Assembly (NCBI GenBank): GCA_030042375.1
Contig: JASHZU010000230.1
Location: forward strand, 1 to 5,939
Length of the DNA stretch: 5,939 nt
Origin: Verrucomicrobiia bacterium
GTDB lineage: Bacteria > Verrucomicrobiota > Verrucomicrobiae > Limisphaerales > UBA11358
Reading direction: 5' to 3'
The notes beneath the pieces were generated by a model. It made no database searches. It was not told the origin of the DNA and saw only the letters and a list, made by a program, of their open reading frames with translations. Position numbers and translations under genes: made by a program. Shown piece after piece: positions 1-5,849 of this stretch. Numbering within the stretch: position 1 is the stretch's first letter; every line of letters begins with the position of its first letter.

Positions 1-570
1 TTAGTTCCACGACAAATTTTCCGGCATTTGCGAAAGCAATTTATTTTTCCATCCGCCTTTGGCCTGTAAAATTTTCCGCCAAAGCTGGTCCGGCGGCGTT
101 TCAAAAACCAATTCTAGCGTGGCCGGATATGTCAGCCACGATTTCCGTTTCATCTCATCTTCCAATTGCCCGGGCGACCATCCGGCGTACCCCGCGAACA
201 TCTTCACTTTCTTGCCCACCGAAAACGATTCCCCAATCTCCATCAAATCGTCGAGTGAATGCCCGAGGTTCAGGTTGGGAAAAACATTGGCATCCGGGAT
301 AAAATTATCCGAATGGAGGAAACTTAGCGCCGAAGGTTGTACCGGGCCGCCCAGGAAAAGTTGCGCTTCCTTGAGCGCATCCGGCAAATCCGCCACGATG
401 ACATCGCCCACTTTGTTTCCCGTGGAGCGGTTTAGCACCAATCCAAAAGCACCTTCGGAATCGTGCTGGCAAATCAGCACCACCGTCCGTTGGAAAAACG
501 AGCCCGACAACTGTCCGCTGTCCAGCAGCAGCTGGCCTTTCAAAAACTTTGACTTGGCTGAGTCCGGCAT
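1..570 (-). CDS. yqgE: YqgE/AlgH family protein (UPF0301)
   Basis: This is a small, probably cytoplasmic protein of the YqgE/AlgH (DUF179) family, whose biochemical function is not settled. Family signatures, numbered from the longer 205-residue reading: a GQLLLDSGQL-type opening at 28-37, HDSEGAFGLVLNR at 52-64, FLGGPV at 88-93, FAGYAGWSPGQLEDEM at 141-156 and a conserved SWL at 160-162. The stop codon occupies the first three bases of the window, so the 3' end is complete. The frame can be opened by a GTG at 618, only 9 bases after the upstream stop, but that start has no ribosome-binding site and adds 16 non-conserved residues. The ATG at 570 has a GAGG 8 bases upstream and gives 189 residues, close to the roughly 187 of E. 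coli YqgE, so I chose it. It lies just downstream of the DA1-like gene on the same strand with no terminator between, so the two are probably co-transcribed. Family assignment is firm; role is unknown. Confidence 0.93.
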   Translation of the reverse strand: MPDSAKSKFLKGQLLLDSGQLSGSFFQRTVVLICQHDSEGAFGLVLNRSTGNKVGDVIVADLPDALKEAQLFLGGPVQPSALSFLHSDNFIPDANVFPNLNLGHSLDDLMEIGESFSVGKKVKMFAGYAGWSPGQLEDEMKRKSWLTYPATLELVFETPPDQLWRKILQAKGGWKNKLLSQMPENLSWN

Positions 571-578
571 AGCCCGCG

Positions 579-582
579 CCTC
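579..582 (-). promoter_or_regulatory. Ribosome-binding site deciding the yqgE start
   Basis: On the minus strand a GAGG lies 8 bases before the ATG at 570. The alternative GTG at 618 has only a T-rich stretch upstream and no purine-rich core. This favours the shorter reading. Confidence 0.45.
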
Positions 583-627
583 AATCTTGCTCAATTCCGG
601 CGTTTTGGCAACTGCCACCGGAAAAAA

Positions 628-1734
628 TCAGTTCTGCGGCAATGACAAAGCCATTTCATTTCCTGTGTCCACGTTCAGGATGCGCACGCTGTTTTTCTCA
701 ATGTTTAAGCAACGAATGGTCACTTTCGCCCCGCCCACGGACACTTTGAATTCATCGCCCACAAAAAACGAGTGTCCATTGATAATCGCCGAAGGCAACC
801 CGCCCCATAAAATTCCCTGGAGCTGGATTGTTTTCGGCGCTACGTACAGCGCCGTCGCTTGCGTATTTTCGACTGGCGCGCTCACCGTGACCGTGGTTGT
901 CGGCATTTGCACGTCCCGTACTTCATCCAGGTGCCCTTCTTCCAAACGGTCCGTCGTCCCGTATTGCATCCAATCCAGGATGGCATCGAAACCGTATTCC
1001 TGTTCCGCCTCGATGAATAAATTCACCTGCCCGCGCGTATAGGTGTTCGCCAGCACGCGCTTTTTTTCGCCCTCCTCGCCTTGCGAATCCATCAGCAGGT
1101 ATCCCATCATCTCGCAAAATCCTTCCTCCGCATCGCGTGCTATCCGCGCATGGCGCTCCCCGGGCACGTTCTCGCCTACCCATGCATGCGATAATTCATG
1201 CGCGCACACTTCCCTCAATTGCGCCGCCGATTGCCCCGTTAGCAGCCCAATCTTATAACGCTTTCGTCCGTCGTCTGCCCGGTACGGTTGCGTGTAGCCC
1301 AGCACCTCCGAGTTTTCCGCCGCGTTGTTGTTCATTACGGAATCCACATCCACCTGGTCAATCGCCGAGACATCCACATTGGTGGGAAACGAGGTGTAAC
1401 GGGAAAACAACCTGTCCAGGTCATCGTGCGCGCCGTCAAAAATGTTGTCGACCTCATTGGCATCCATTACGGCGTCTTTGGCGTCCCGCGCGCACAGCCA
1501 CCGCCCATCCGGCAACTGTGTGCCCCCGTCCTTGACCGGCAGCCCGCAAACATAGCAGCGCGGCAACTGGATGCAGTTCGAGCAAATCTCCACCTGCTCG
1601 CCGGTTACTTGGTCGGTGATAAGATAAACGGTCCCGTGGATTTCCTGGCCGCAAATGGCGCAGACATCCGCCCATGCCGCCACTGCGGCGCAAGCGAACC
1701 AAATCGTCAAAATAAGCTTAAAACAACGCTGCAT
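628..1734 (-). CDS. Secreted LIM-like/DA1-type zinc metallopeptidase
   Basis: The 368-residue product is predicted to be exported and proteolytic. Residues 1-22 form a Sec signal peptide with a hydrophobic core and likely cleavage after AWA. Next comes a LIM-like zinc module: C26-x2-C29-x21-C51-x2-C54 and, five residues later, C60-x2-C63-x17-C81-x2-D84. Around 105-270 is a DA1-like peptidase domain with zinc-binding HELSH (179-183) and a downstream EEGFCEMM segment (203-210), whose Glu is the likely third ligand. This matches the HExxH...EEGxC layout of plant DA1 proteases. A Thr/Val/Pro-rich linker (about 276-300) leads to a C-terminal beta-type domain (about 303-366) with an LQGILWGG...AIINGHSFFVGDEF pattern like GspB/PilP pilot domains. 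The ATG at 1734 is kept because it sits directly before the signal peptide, although no clear Shine-Dalgarno is seen. A terminator upstream isolates the gene from transketolase; yqgE follows closely. Substrate is unknown. Confidence 0.88.
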   Translation of the reverse strand: MQRCFKLILTIWFACAAVAAWADVCAICGQEIHGTVYLITDQVTGEQVEICSNCIQLPRCYVCGLPVKDGGTQLPDGRWLCARDAKDAVMDANEVDNIFDGAHDDLDRLFSRYTSFPTNVDVSAIDQVDVDSVMNNNAAENSEVLGYTQPYRADDGRKRYKIGLLTGQSAAQLREVCAHELSHAWVGENVPGERHARIARDAEEGFCEMMGYLLMDSQGEEGEKKRVLANTYTRGQVNLFIEAEQEYGFDAILDWMQYGTTDRLEEGHLDEVRDVQMPTTTVTVSAPVENTQATALYVAPKTIQLQGILWGGLPSAIINGHSFFVGDEFKVSVGGAKVTIRCLNIEKNSVRILNVDTGNEMALSLPQN

Positions 1735-1798
1735 CGGCCATGAAAAGAGCCTTTCTCATGCCAAAACGCGTCGAAAACACGTTGGATTTACAAAGCAA

Positions 1799-1832
1799 AA
1801 TTGGCTTCAACCGTTTCCGGCTGAAGCCAATT
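1799..1832 (-). terminator. Intrinsic terminator of the transketolase gene
   Basis: On the minus strand, 26 bases after the transketolase stop, an 11-base perfect stem (1822-1832 with 1799-1809) extends by one G-U and three Watson-Crick pairs to a GAAA tetraloop (1814-1817). That makes about 15 pairs in all. The transcript then reads UUUU, partly from the stem base, followed by GCUUUG. The structure lies between transketolase and the DA1-like gene. The T tract is short, but the stem is long and the loop very stable. Confidence 0.85.
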
Positions 1833-1858
1833 AAAACCTTCTCAAATTGGTCGGTGTC

Positions 1859-3697
1859 TTACAGCGACTTGACCTTCTTCGCAATGCCGGCGGCATCAAT
1901 GCCATACCACGCGAGCAATTCTTCCGGCTTGCCGGAACGGGCCAGATGGGTCACCGCGAGCTTGTGCACCTTGATGCCTTCCGTGCTCAGTTCACCCGCC
2001 ACCGCGTCGCCCAAACCGCCTTCGGAATAATGATCTTCCACTGTGATGACGGTGTTGTTGGTCTTTTGCGCTGCCGCGAGAATTTCTTTTTTGCCCAGCG
2101 GCTTGATGCTATACGCGTCAACCACCGTGATATTGATGCCTTCGTTCTTCAATTGGTCCGCGGCCTTCAACGCTTCATACAGCGTCACGCCCGCCGCCAC
2201 CACCGTTACCTTGTCGCCCTGCCGCAGCACCTTCGCGCCGCCGATCGGGAACTGCTCATCGGTGTTGTAAATCACTGCCGTCTTCGGACGCGAAGTGCGC
2301 AGGTAACAAACGCCCTTGGTATGCGCCATTTGTTCCACCAGCTTTTCCGCGCTCACCGCGTCTGACGGATAAAGCACCGTGGCGCCGACTACCGCGCGCA
2401 TCATCGCCAAATCCTCCAGGCCCATCTGCGACGGACCGTCTTCGCCGATGCTCACGCCCACGTGCGAGCCCGCGAGTTTCACATTCCCCTGCGAAATACC
2501 GGCAACACGGATGTGGTCATACGCGCGGGTGAAGAAGCAGGCAAACGTCGAGGCAAACGGTATCTTGTGACGGGCCGAGAAACCCATCGAAACGCCCACC
2601 ATGTTTTGTTCCGCAATGAAACATTCAAAGCTGCGTGACGGCTCTTTCTTGAAAAATTTTTCCGCAAAGGTGGAATTCTTCGTGTCGCCGTCCAGCGCCA
2701 CGATCCGCTTGTCCACATCTCCGATGCGCAACAGCGCGTTGCCGTAGGCCTCGCGTGTGGCTACGGAATCACCGAGCTTATAATTGATTGGCGGATAGCT
2801 CGCCGGCGCGGCATTCTGCGGCTCCGGCAGCGCGTTCGGCTTGGCAATTTCCACGCCCAGGCCCGATTTTGCGCTGGGCTGGAGTTCAGCAATCGCCTTG
2901 GCCGCCTCTTCTTTGTTCAATGCCTTGCCATGCCAGCCTTCTTTGTCCTGCAGGAACGAAACCCCTGCGCCTTTGTACGTCTTGGCAATGATTGCCAGCG
3001 GCTGGTCATTCAAGCCCACACCGCTCAGCACTTCGAGGATTTCCTCGATGTCATGGCCGTCGATGTCCTCAACGCGCCAGCCAAACGCTTCAAAACGATC
3101 GCGATAAACGCCGATATTATGGCCGAATGCCGTTTCCTGGCTTTGGCCCAGGCGATTCGCATCAACGATGGCGATTAAATTATTCAGCTTGAAATATCCC
3201 GCCAGCGACGCCGCTTCCCAAACCGAGCCTTCAGCGATTTCGCCGTCGCCCATCAAAACGTAGGTGTTGTAATCGAGATTATCCACCCGGGCTGCCAGCG
3301 CCATGCCCACGCCTACGCCCAGTCCTTGTCCCAGCGAGCCGGTCGCAACGTCCGCAAACGCCAGCCGCGGCGTCGGATGCCCTTCCAGGTCGCTGGTGAA
3401 CTGGCGCAGGGTCACTAGCTCGCTCACGGGAATAAAACCGTTTTCCGCCCACACCGCGTACAGCAATGGCGCCGCATGGCCCTTGGAGAGGATGAAGCGG
3501 TCATTATTGTAATAGTGCGGATTCTTCGGGTCGTATTTCATGTGCCCGAAAAACAGGGCCGACACCACATCCGCCGCCGAGCAGCAGGACGTGGGATGCC
3601 CGCTGCCCGCTGCAGTCGTGGCATTGATAGAATGAATACGTAACTGGTTCGCGATGCCCTTCAAAAGTTCAATGTCAATCTCGATCATGGAACGCAT
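1859..3697 (-). CDS. tkt: Transketolase, animal-type short form
   Basis: This is a thiamine-diphosphate and divalent-metal dependent cytosolic enzyme. It moves two-carbon ketol units between sugar phosphates in the non-oxidative pentose phosphate pathway. All three domains are present: ThDP/PP-binding (about 1-280), Pyr-binding (about 310-475) and C-terminal (about 485-612). Visible active-site residues are H34 in GSGHPT, H74 in SKGHAAP, metal-site D151 in GDGE and N181 in NRLGQ. Also visible are H256 in WHGK, catalytic E363 in IAEQN, H412 and D420 in SHVGVSIGEDG, and R470 in RTSRP. At 612 residues it is shorter than the roughly 660-residue E. coli/yeast type. It resembles human TKT closely from memory, including ATTAAGSGHPTSCCSAA and Gln185 where yeast-type enzymes use a His. 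The start could be the ATG at 3697 or at 3688; neither has a clear Shine-Dalgarno. A strong terminator follows. The frame is intact with no missing key residue. Confidence 0.97.
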   Translation of the reverse strand: MRSMIEIDIELLKGIANQLRIHSINATTAAGSGHPTSCCSAADVVSALFFGHMKYDPKNPHYYNNDRFILSKGHAAPLLYAVWAENGFIPVSELVTLRQFTSDLEGHPTPRLAFADVATGSLGQGLGVGVGMALAARVDNLDYNTYVLMGDGEIAEGSVWEAASLAGYFKLNNLIAIVDANRLGQSQETAFGHNIGVYRDRFEAFGWRVEDIDGHDIEEILEVLSGVGLNDQPLAIIAKTYKGAGVSFLQDKEGWHGKALNKEEAAKAIAELQPSAKSGLGVEIAKPNALPEPQNAAPASYPPINYKLGDSVATREAYGNALLRIGDVDKRIVALDGDTKNSTFAEKFFKKEPSRSFECFIAEQNMVGVSMGFSARHKIPFASTFACFFTRAYDHIRVAGISQGNVKLAGSHVGVSIGEDGPSQMGLEDLAMMRAVVGATVLYPSDAVSAEKLVEQMAHTKGVCYLRTSRPKTAVIYNTDEQFPIGGAKVLRQGDKVTVVAAGVTLYEALKAADQLKNEGINITVVDAYSIKPLGKKEILAAAQKTNNTVITVEDHYSEGGLGDAVAGELSTEGIKVHKLAVTHLARSGKPEELLAWYGIDAAGIAKKVKSL

Positions 3698-3762
3698 AAC
3701 TTATGCGAGAAAATAAGAAAGCCAAATGAAAAATGATGCTGAAAGAGGACTTTTCGCCCGAT

Positions 3763-3781
3763 TGTGAATAGCTGTGAATAA
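3763..3781 (-). promoter_or_regulatory. Two tandem DnaA-box-like sites upstream of transketolase
   Basis: On the minus strand TTATTCACA (3773-3781) fits the DnaA-box consensus TTATNCACA fully, and CTATTCACA (3763-3771) fits at 8 of 9 bases. Their starts are exactly 10 bases apart, in the same orientation on one face of the helix. They lie 66-84 bases upstream of the transketolase start, in the 102-base gap after the pseudopilin-tailed gene. Binding by DnaA or another direct-repeat regulator is inference; a two-site match can occur by chance. Confidence 0.35.
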
Positions 3782-3799
3782 CTTTCCCCCAGCAAACGC

Positions 3800-4438
3800 T
3801 CACTGTGGCGGTAAAACATGCCCCGGAATCGAACACGTGGGAAGCTGGCCAACCGCATTTATCGTGTAAACTCCGCCTGCCGGGCACACCGGAAACACTC
3901 CGCCTTTTAAATACGGCAGCAAATCCTGTTCGGTAGGGGTATCGTTATCTGTCTTGTTTTTATCCAATGCCCACGCCTGTTTGGCCGCGTAAATCAGCCG
4001 TAGGTTGGCAATGCAGGCATTCCGTTCCTGGGTTTCCGTTTGCGCCACGGCATCCTCCTGTGCCTGTTGTGCTTCCGCCGCCTGTTCGTTCGCCGCTTGC
4101 ATCTCGTCCAATTGCTCCTGCCGCTGTCCCAGCGATTCCCGCGCCGCGCTCAACTGCTGTATCAATTTGGTGTTGTCCGTCTGCAATTGCTGGATCTGGC
4201 TTCGCAGCCGGGGCAAATCCTGGTTGTCCGCCCGCAGCCGAATGAGTTCCGCGCTTTCGTTGGCGGCGATGGCATTGGTGAGTTCGGCCAGATTCGTCTC
4301 CAGTTCGGCCACCTGTTGCCGGGCTGTGCCCAACTGCGTCAGTGCCATGTCCTTTTGGTGGTTCGCCGAGAACAGGAGAATTTCGCTGAGAATCAACAGC
4401 AGGATGCAGACGGCTGGAAACAGTTCTTTGAATTTCAC
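3800..4438 (-). CDS. Membrane-anchored coiled-coil protein with pseudopilin-like C-terminal domain
   Basis: With the GTG at 4438 as start, the product has 212 residues. A basic VKFK opening leads into one membrane helix (about 6-24, rich in Leu/Ile). A long Gln/Glu/Ala-rich coiled coil follows (about 28-138), then a C-terminal globular domain (139-212). That domain has the pattern ACIANLRLIYAAKQAWALDK...DLLPYLK...CPAGGVYTINAVG...CSIPGH, with C142, C185 and C202. It resembles the tail of pseudopilins common in Verrucomicrobiota and relatives. The prepilin GFTLxE cleavage motif is absent, so this is not an ordinary pilin. Topology is probably a short cytoplasmic N-terminus with an extracytoplasmic coiled coil and tail. 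The frame stays open to an ATG at 4519, but that start lacks a ribosome-binding site and adds a non-hydrophobic 27-residue leader. The GTG has GAGG 5 bases upstream. It lies 102 bases upstream of transketolase with no visible terminator. Function is unknown. Confidence 0.8.
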   Translation of the reverse strand: MKFKELFPAVCILLLILSEILLFSANHQKDMALTQLGTARQQVAELETNLAELTNAIAANESAELIRLRADNQDLPRLRSQIQQLQTDNTKLIQQLSAARESLGQRQEQLDEMQAANEQAAEAQQAQEDAVAQTETQERNACIANLRLIYAAKQAWALDKNKTDNDTPTEQDLLPYLKGGVFPVCPAGGVYTINAVGQLPTCSIPGHVLPPQ

Positions 4439-4443
4439 AACTC

Positions 4444-4447
4444 CCTC
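4444..4447 (-). promoter_or_regulatory. Ribosome-binding site supporting a GTG start
   Basis: Minus-strand GAGG lies 5 bases before the GTG at 4438, within the purine-rich run GAGGGAGTT. The upstream ATG at 4519 has no comparable sequence. This is the main reason for preferring the shorter reading of the pseudopilin-tailed gene. Confidence 0.5.
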
Positions 4448-4527
4448 TTTTTTCTCCCTTTTCCCGCCCGCCGTCAAACATAAAGCGTTGGGGATAAATG
4501 TCCCCTGCCACTTTTTCATGGCCAGGC

Positions 4528-4548
4528 ACGATTGAGGTATTCCGGAAC
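4528..4548 (+). repeat. Direct repeat, left copy
   Basis: The stretch ACGATTGAGGTATT, then two variable bases, then GGAAC, recurs at 4661-4681 with 19 of 21 identical and the first 14 perfect. The two copies bracket the stem-loop cluster between the divergent genes. Confidence 0.75.
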
Positions 4549-4554
4549 ACTTGA

Positions 4555-4639
4555 GCCGCCTGGGAGGCGGCGAAAGGAATTCGTTCCGCCCTGACGGAAC
4601 GAAGGTCGCCAGGCGACCGAGCGAGCGGGCGCGAGCGAG
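4555..4639. repeat. Cluster of GC-rich stem-loops (REP/MITE-like element)
   Basis: Three consecutive perfect inverted repeats fill this intergenic stretch. GCCGCC/GGCGGC (4555-4560 with 4566-4571) has a 5-base loop. TTCGTTCCG/CGGAACGAA (4580-4588 with 4595-4603) has a 6-base loop. GGTCGCC/GGCGACC (4604-4610 with 4612-4618) is centred on one base. A pair of CGAGCGAG direct repeats follows (4618-4625 and 4632-4639). The cluster lies between the starts of divergent genes, so it cannot terminate either. No reading frame in it looks coding. The architecture suggests a dispersed palindromic element or a structured RNA leader; which one cannot be decided from one copy. The rest of the 4439-4769 gap shows an A-rich, SD-less leader before 4770 and no convincing promoter. 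Confidence 0.6.
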
Positions 4640-4660
4640 TCAACAATTACACCCGCACGT

Positions 4661-4681
4661 ACGATTGAGGTATTGAGGAAC
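4661..4681 (+). repeat. Direct repeat, right copy
   Basis: This is the second copy of the 21-base imperfect repeat described at 4528-4548, offset by exactly 133 bases. It differs only at the two central variable positions (GA instead of CC). It lies just outside the stem-loop cluster. Confidence 0.75.
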
Positions 4682-4769
4682 TAAGGGCTTTCCACATCCC
4701 TGCTAAATTGCCCGCATGTTTTGCTCAACACGTAACACAATGTGGCTAACTAAAAACTAACAAAAAACT

Positions 4770-5282
4770 ATGAACGACGACAACATCCTCATTATTGCCG
4801 ATGACGGCGCCGCTGAAACCTCCACTCCTCCGCCTCCCGCACCGGAAAAGATCGCGACCAGCGATGAAAGCTGGCTCGGCAACCGCCAAAATGCCTTTGC
4901 CGAAAACTTCCTGGAGAAGCACAAAGCTGAATTCCAGGATTTCGAGCGTATCGAACGCGAAAAGATTGCCTGCTTCGAACAATTCCACGCCTTGGAGCGC
5001 GAAATCGCCGGTCGCCGCCAATGGCTTGAAAACCTGCAAAAAGATATTGCCGGCTATCAGGACGTGGACATCGCCGCCGACCTATTCAAAAATATGCAAA
5101 TGACCGGCCGTCCATTGCTGGAGATTGCCCGGGATCCTCTCTTCGTCGGCGTCGCCTTGATCCAAAAACACGGCAAAAAGATTTTGCAACTTGCCGAAGC
5201 CGATGCGACGGTATTGCAGGATAAGTTCGACACCTTTAAATCCGAAAAGCGCGAACTGCTGAAAGAGCTGGAATTAATTTGA
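4770..5282 (+). CDS. Hypothetical soluble helical protein, 170 residues
   Basis: I do not recognise this protein. It opens with a short hydrophobic strand (NILIIADDG) and a Pro-rich linker (about 20-26). A charged, mostly helical region follows (about 38-95), with spaced aromatic and hydrophobic residues and Glu/Lys/Arg consistent with a coiled coil. A middle segment (about 100-132, DIAADLFKNMQMTGRPLLEIARDPLFVG) is less charged and may be globular. A final acidic-basic helix covers about 134-170. There is no signal peptide, membrane segment or conserved Cys cluster, so it is probably cytoplasmic. The ATG at 4770 follows an A-rich leader of repeated ACTAAAAA-like units without a Shine-Dalgarno sequence. 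Codon periodicity and the stop shortly before the next plus-strand gene support a real gene. It is divergent from the pseudopilin-tailed gene. It may share a role with the next small coiled-coil gene, but nothing in the sequence states what. Confidence 0.78.
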   Translation: MNDDNILIIADDGAAETSTPPPPAPEKIATSDESWLGNRQNAFAENFLEKHKAEFQDFERIEREKIACFEQFHALEREIAGRRQWLENLQKDIAGYQDVDIAADLFKNMQMTGRPLLEIARDPLFVGVALIQKHGKKILQLAEADATVLQDKFDTFKSEKRELLKELELI

Positions 5283-5316
5283 TGCGGCTCGCGCTGCAAA
5301 TTTAACGAAGAACCAG

Positions 5317-5346
5317 TTGCAAAGGAGCGTCCGGTTAAAATATTAT
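5317..5346 (+). promoter_or_regulatory. Putative sigma-70 promoter for the 5367 gene
   Basis: TTGCAA (5317-5322, 4 of 6 to the -35 consensus) is followed after 18 bases by TATTAT (5341-5346, 5 of 6 to the -10 consensus), in an A/T-rich context. Initiation would fall near 5352-5354, leaving a leader of about 15 bases before the ATG at 5367. It lies in the 84-base gap after the 4770 gene. Confidence 0.45.
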
Positions 5347-5360
5347 CCGCGTCCGCGGAT
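5345..5360. promoter_or_regulatory. Perfect inverted repeat overlapping -10 box and start region
   Basis: ATCCGCG (5345-5351) and CGCGGAT (5354-5360) form a perfect palindrome around a 2-base centre. It overlaps the last bases of the predicted -10 box, spans the expected transcription start and ends 6 bases before the start codon. This position suits an operator for a dimeric repressor. As RNA it could form at most a short hairpin near the ribosome-binding site. Confidence 0.4.
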
Positions 5361-5366
5361 GGAATC

Positions 5367-5816
5367 ATGAATGATCCGGAGACATCATTGGAGAAGCGCG
5401 TGCTGGCGCTGGAAGCCCGCGTCCAGGCTCTCGAAGCCCTGGCCCCCGGCCTGCCGGAAAAATCCCGGCGCGTCGATTCGCTCGCCAAAAACGTCTCCGA
5501 ATCTCATTTGAATTTTCGTATCGAATTGCTCTCCCTCATTGAAGACCACATTGAGGTCCTGAAGCTGATGCACAGCATCGTCGGCCCCACCGACAATGCC
5601 AAAAATAAACTCGTCCTCACCTACATCCGCCGCGCCGAAAGCAAACTCGACCAGTTCCAGGCCCACTTCGCGCAATTGGAAGAAACCCGGAAACGTCTGG
5701 AAAATAATCCGCCGCAAAACTCTCCTGAGCCTGGGCCAAAACCAGGCGATGCGCCTCCGCTGAAACCTTCCCGGTTGAATCGACTCCTCCGTTCCGCGTC
5801 CTTATGGAATATGTAA
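5367..5816 (+). CDS. Hypothetical coiled-coil protein, 149 residues
   Basis: I do not recognise this protein. Residues 7-25 are a textbook short heptad coiled coil, with L8, V12, L15, V19 and L22 at alternating 4 and 3 spacing, and could oligomerise the protein. A second amphipathic helical section spans about 45-72 (FRIELLSLIEDHIEVLKLMHSI), and a third about 76-112, charged and rich in Leu/Arg/Glu. A Pro-rich low-complexity linker (about 114-133) leads to a short basic tail (RLNRLLRSASLWNM). There is no signal peptide or membrane helix, so it is probably cytoplasmic. The ATG at 5367 has a weak GGATGGA purine stretch 3 bases upstream and its own promoter-like sequence. It follows the 4770 gene by 84 bases and converges on a truncated gene at the right edge. 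Function cannot be inferred. Confidence 0.8.
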   Translation: MNDPETSLEKRVLALEARVQALEALAPGLPEKSRRVDSLAKNVSESHLNFRIELLSLIEDHIEVLKLMHSIVGPTDNAKNKLVLTYIRRAESKLDQFQAHFAQLEETRKRLENNPPQNSPEPGPKPGDAPPLKPSRLNRLLRSASLWNM

Positions 5817-5849
5817 AGAGGTGAGGGACGGTTTAAAACCCGTCACGAG

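Noticed and set aside
59..1042. Long plus-strand open frame of 327 codons
   Set aside because: It overlaps two convincing minus-strand genes (yqgE and the DA1-like peptidase), has Ser/Pro/Thr-rich low-information composition and no recognisable domain.
1847..2365. Plus-strand open frame of 172 codons opposite transketolase
   Set aside because: It lies wholly antisense to highly conserved transketolase sequence; its His/Arg/Leu-rich composition is typical of a shadow frame.
4604..4640. Likeness of the GAGCGAG and GGTCGCC repeats to the parvovirus (AAV) terminal repeat
   Set aside because: Only short GC-rich words are shared; there is no long T-shaped terminal palindrome and no viral gene nearby.
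3960..4646. Minus-strand frame of 228 codons overlapping the pseudopilin-tailed gene and the hairpin cluster
   Set aside because: It is in another frame of a gene with clear membrane helix, coiled coil and tail domain; the composition (Gly/Arg/Thr-rich) is that of a frameshifted reading.
4708..4750. Possible promoter (TTGCCC or TTGCTC as -35) before the 4770 gene
   Set aside because: No hexamer resembling TATAAT occurs at suitable spacing; the best candidates match poorly.
5359..5370. Three-codon minimal frame (ATG GAA TCA TGA) overlapping the 5367 start codon
   Set aside because: Such a mini-frame arises easily by chance and there is no independent ribosome-binding signal for it.
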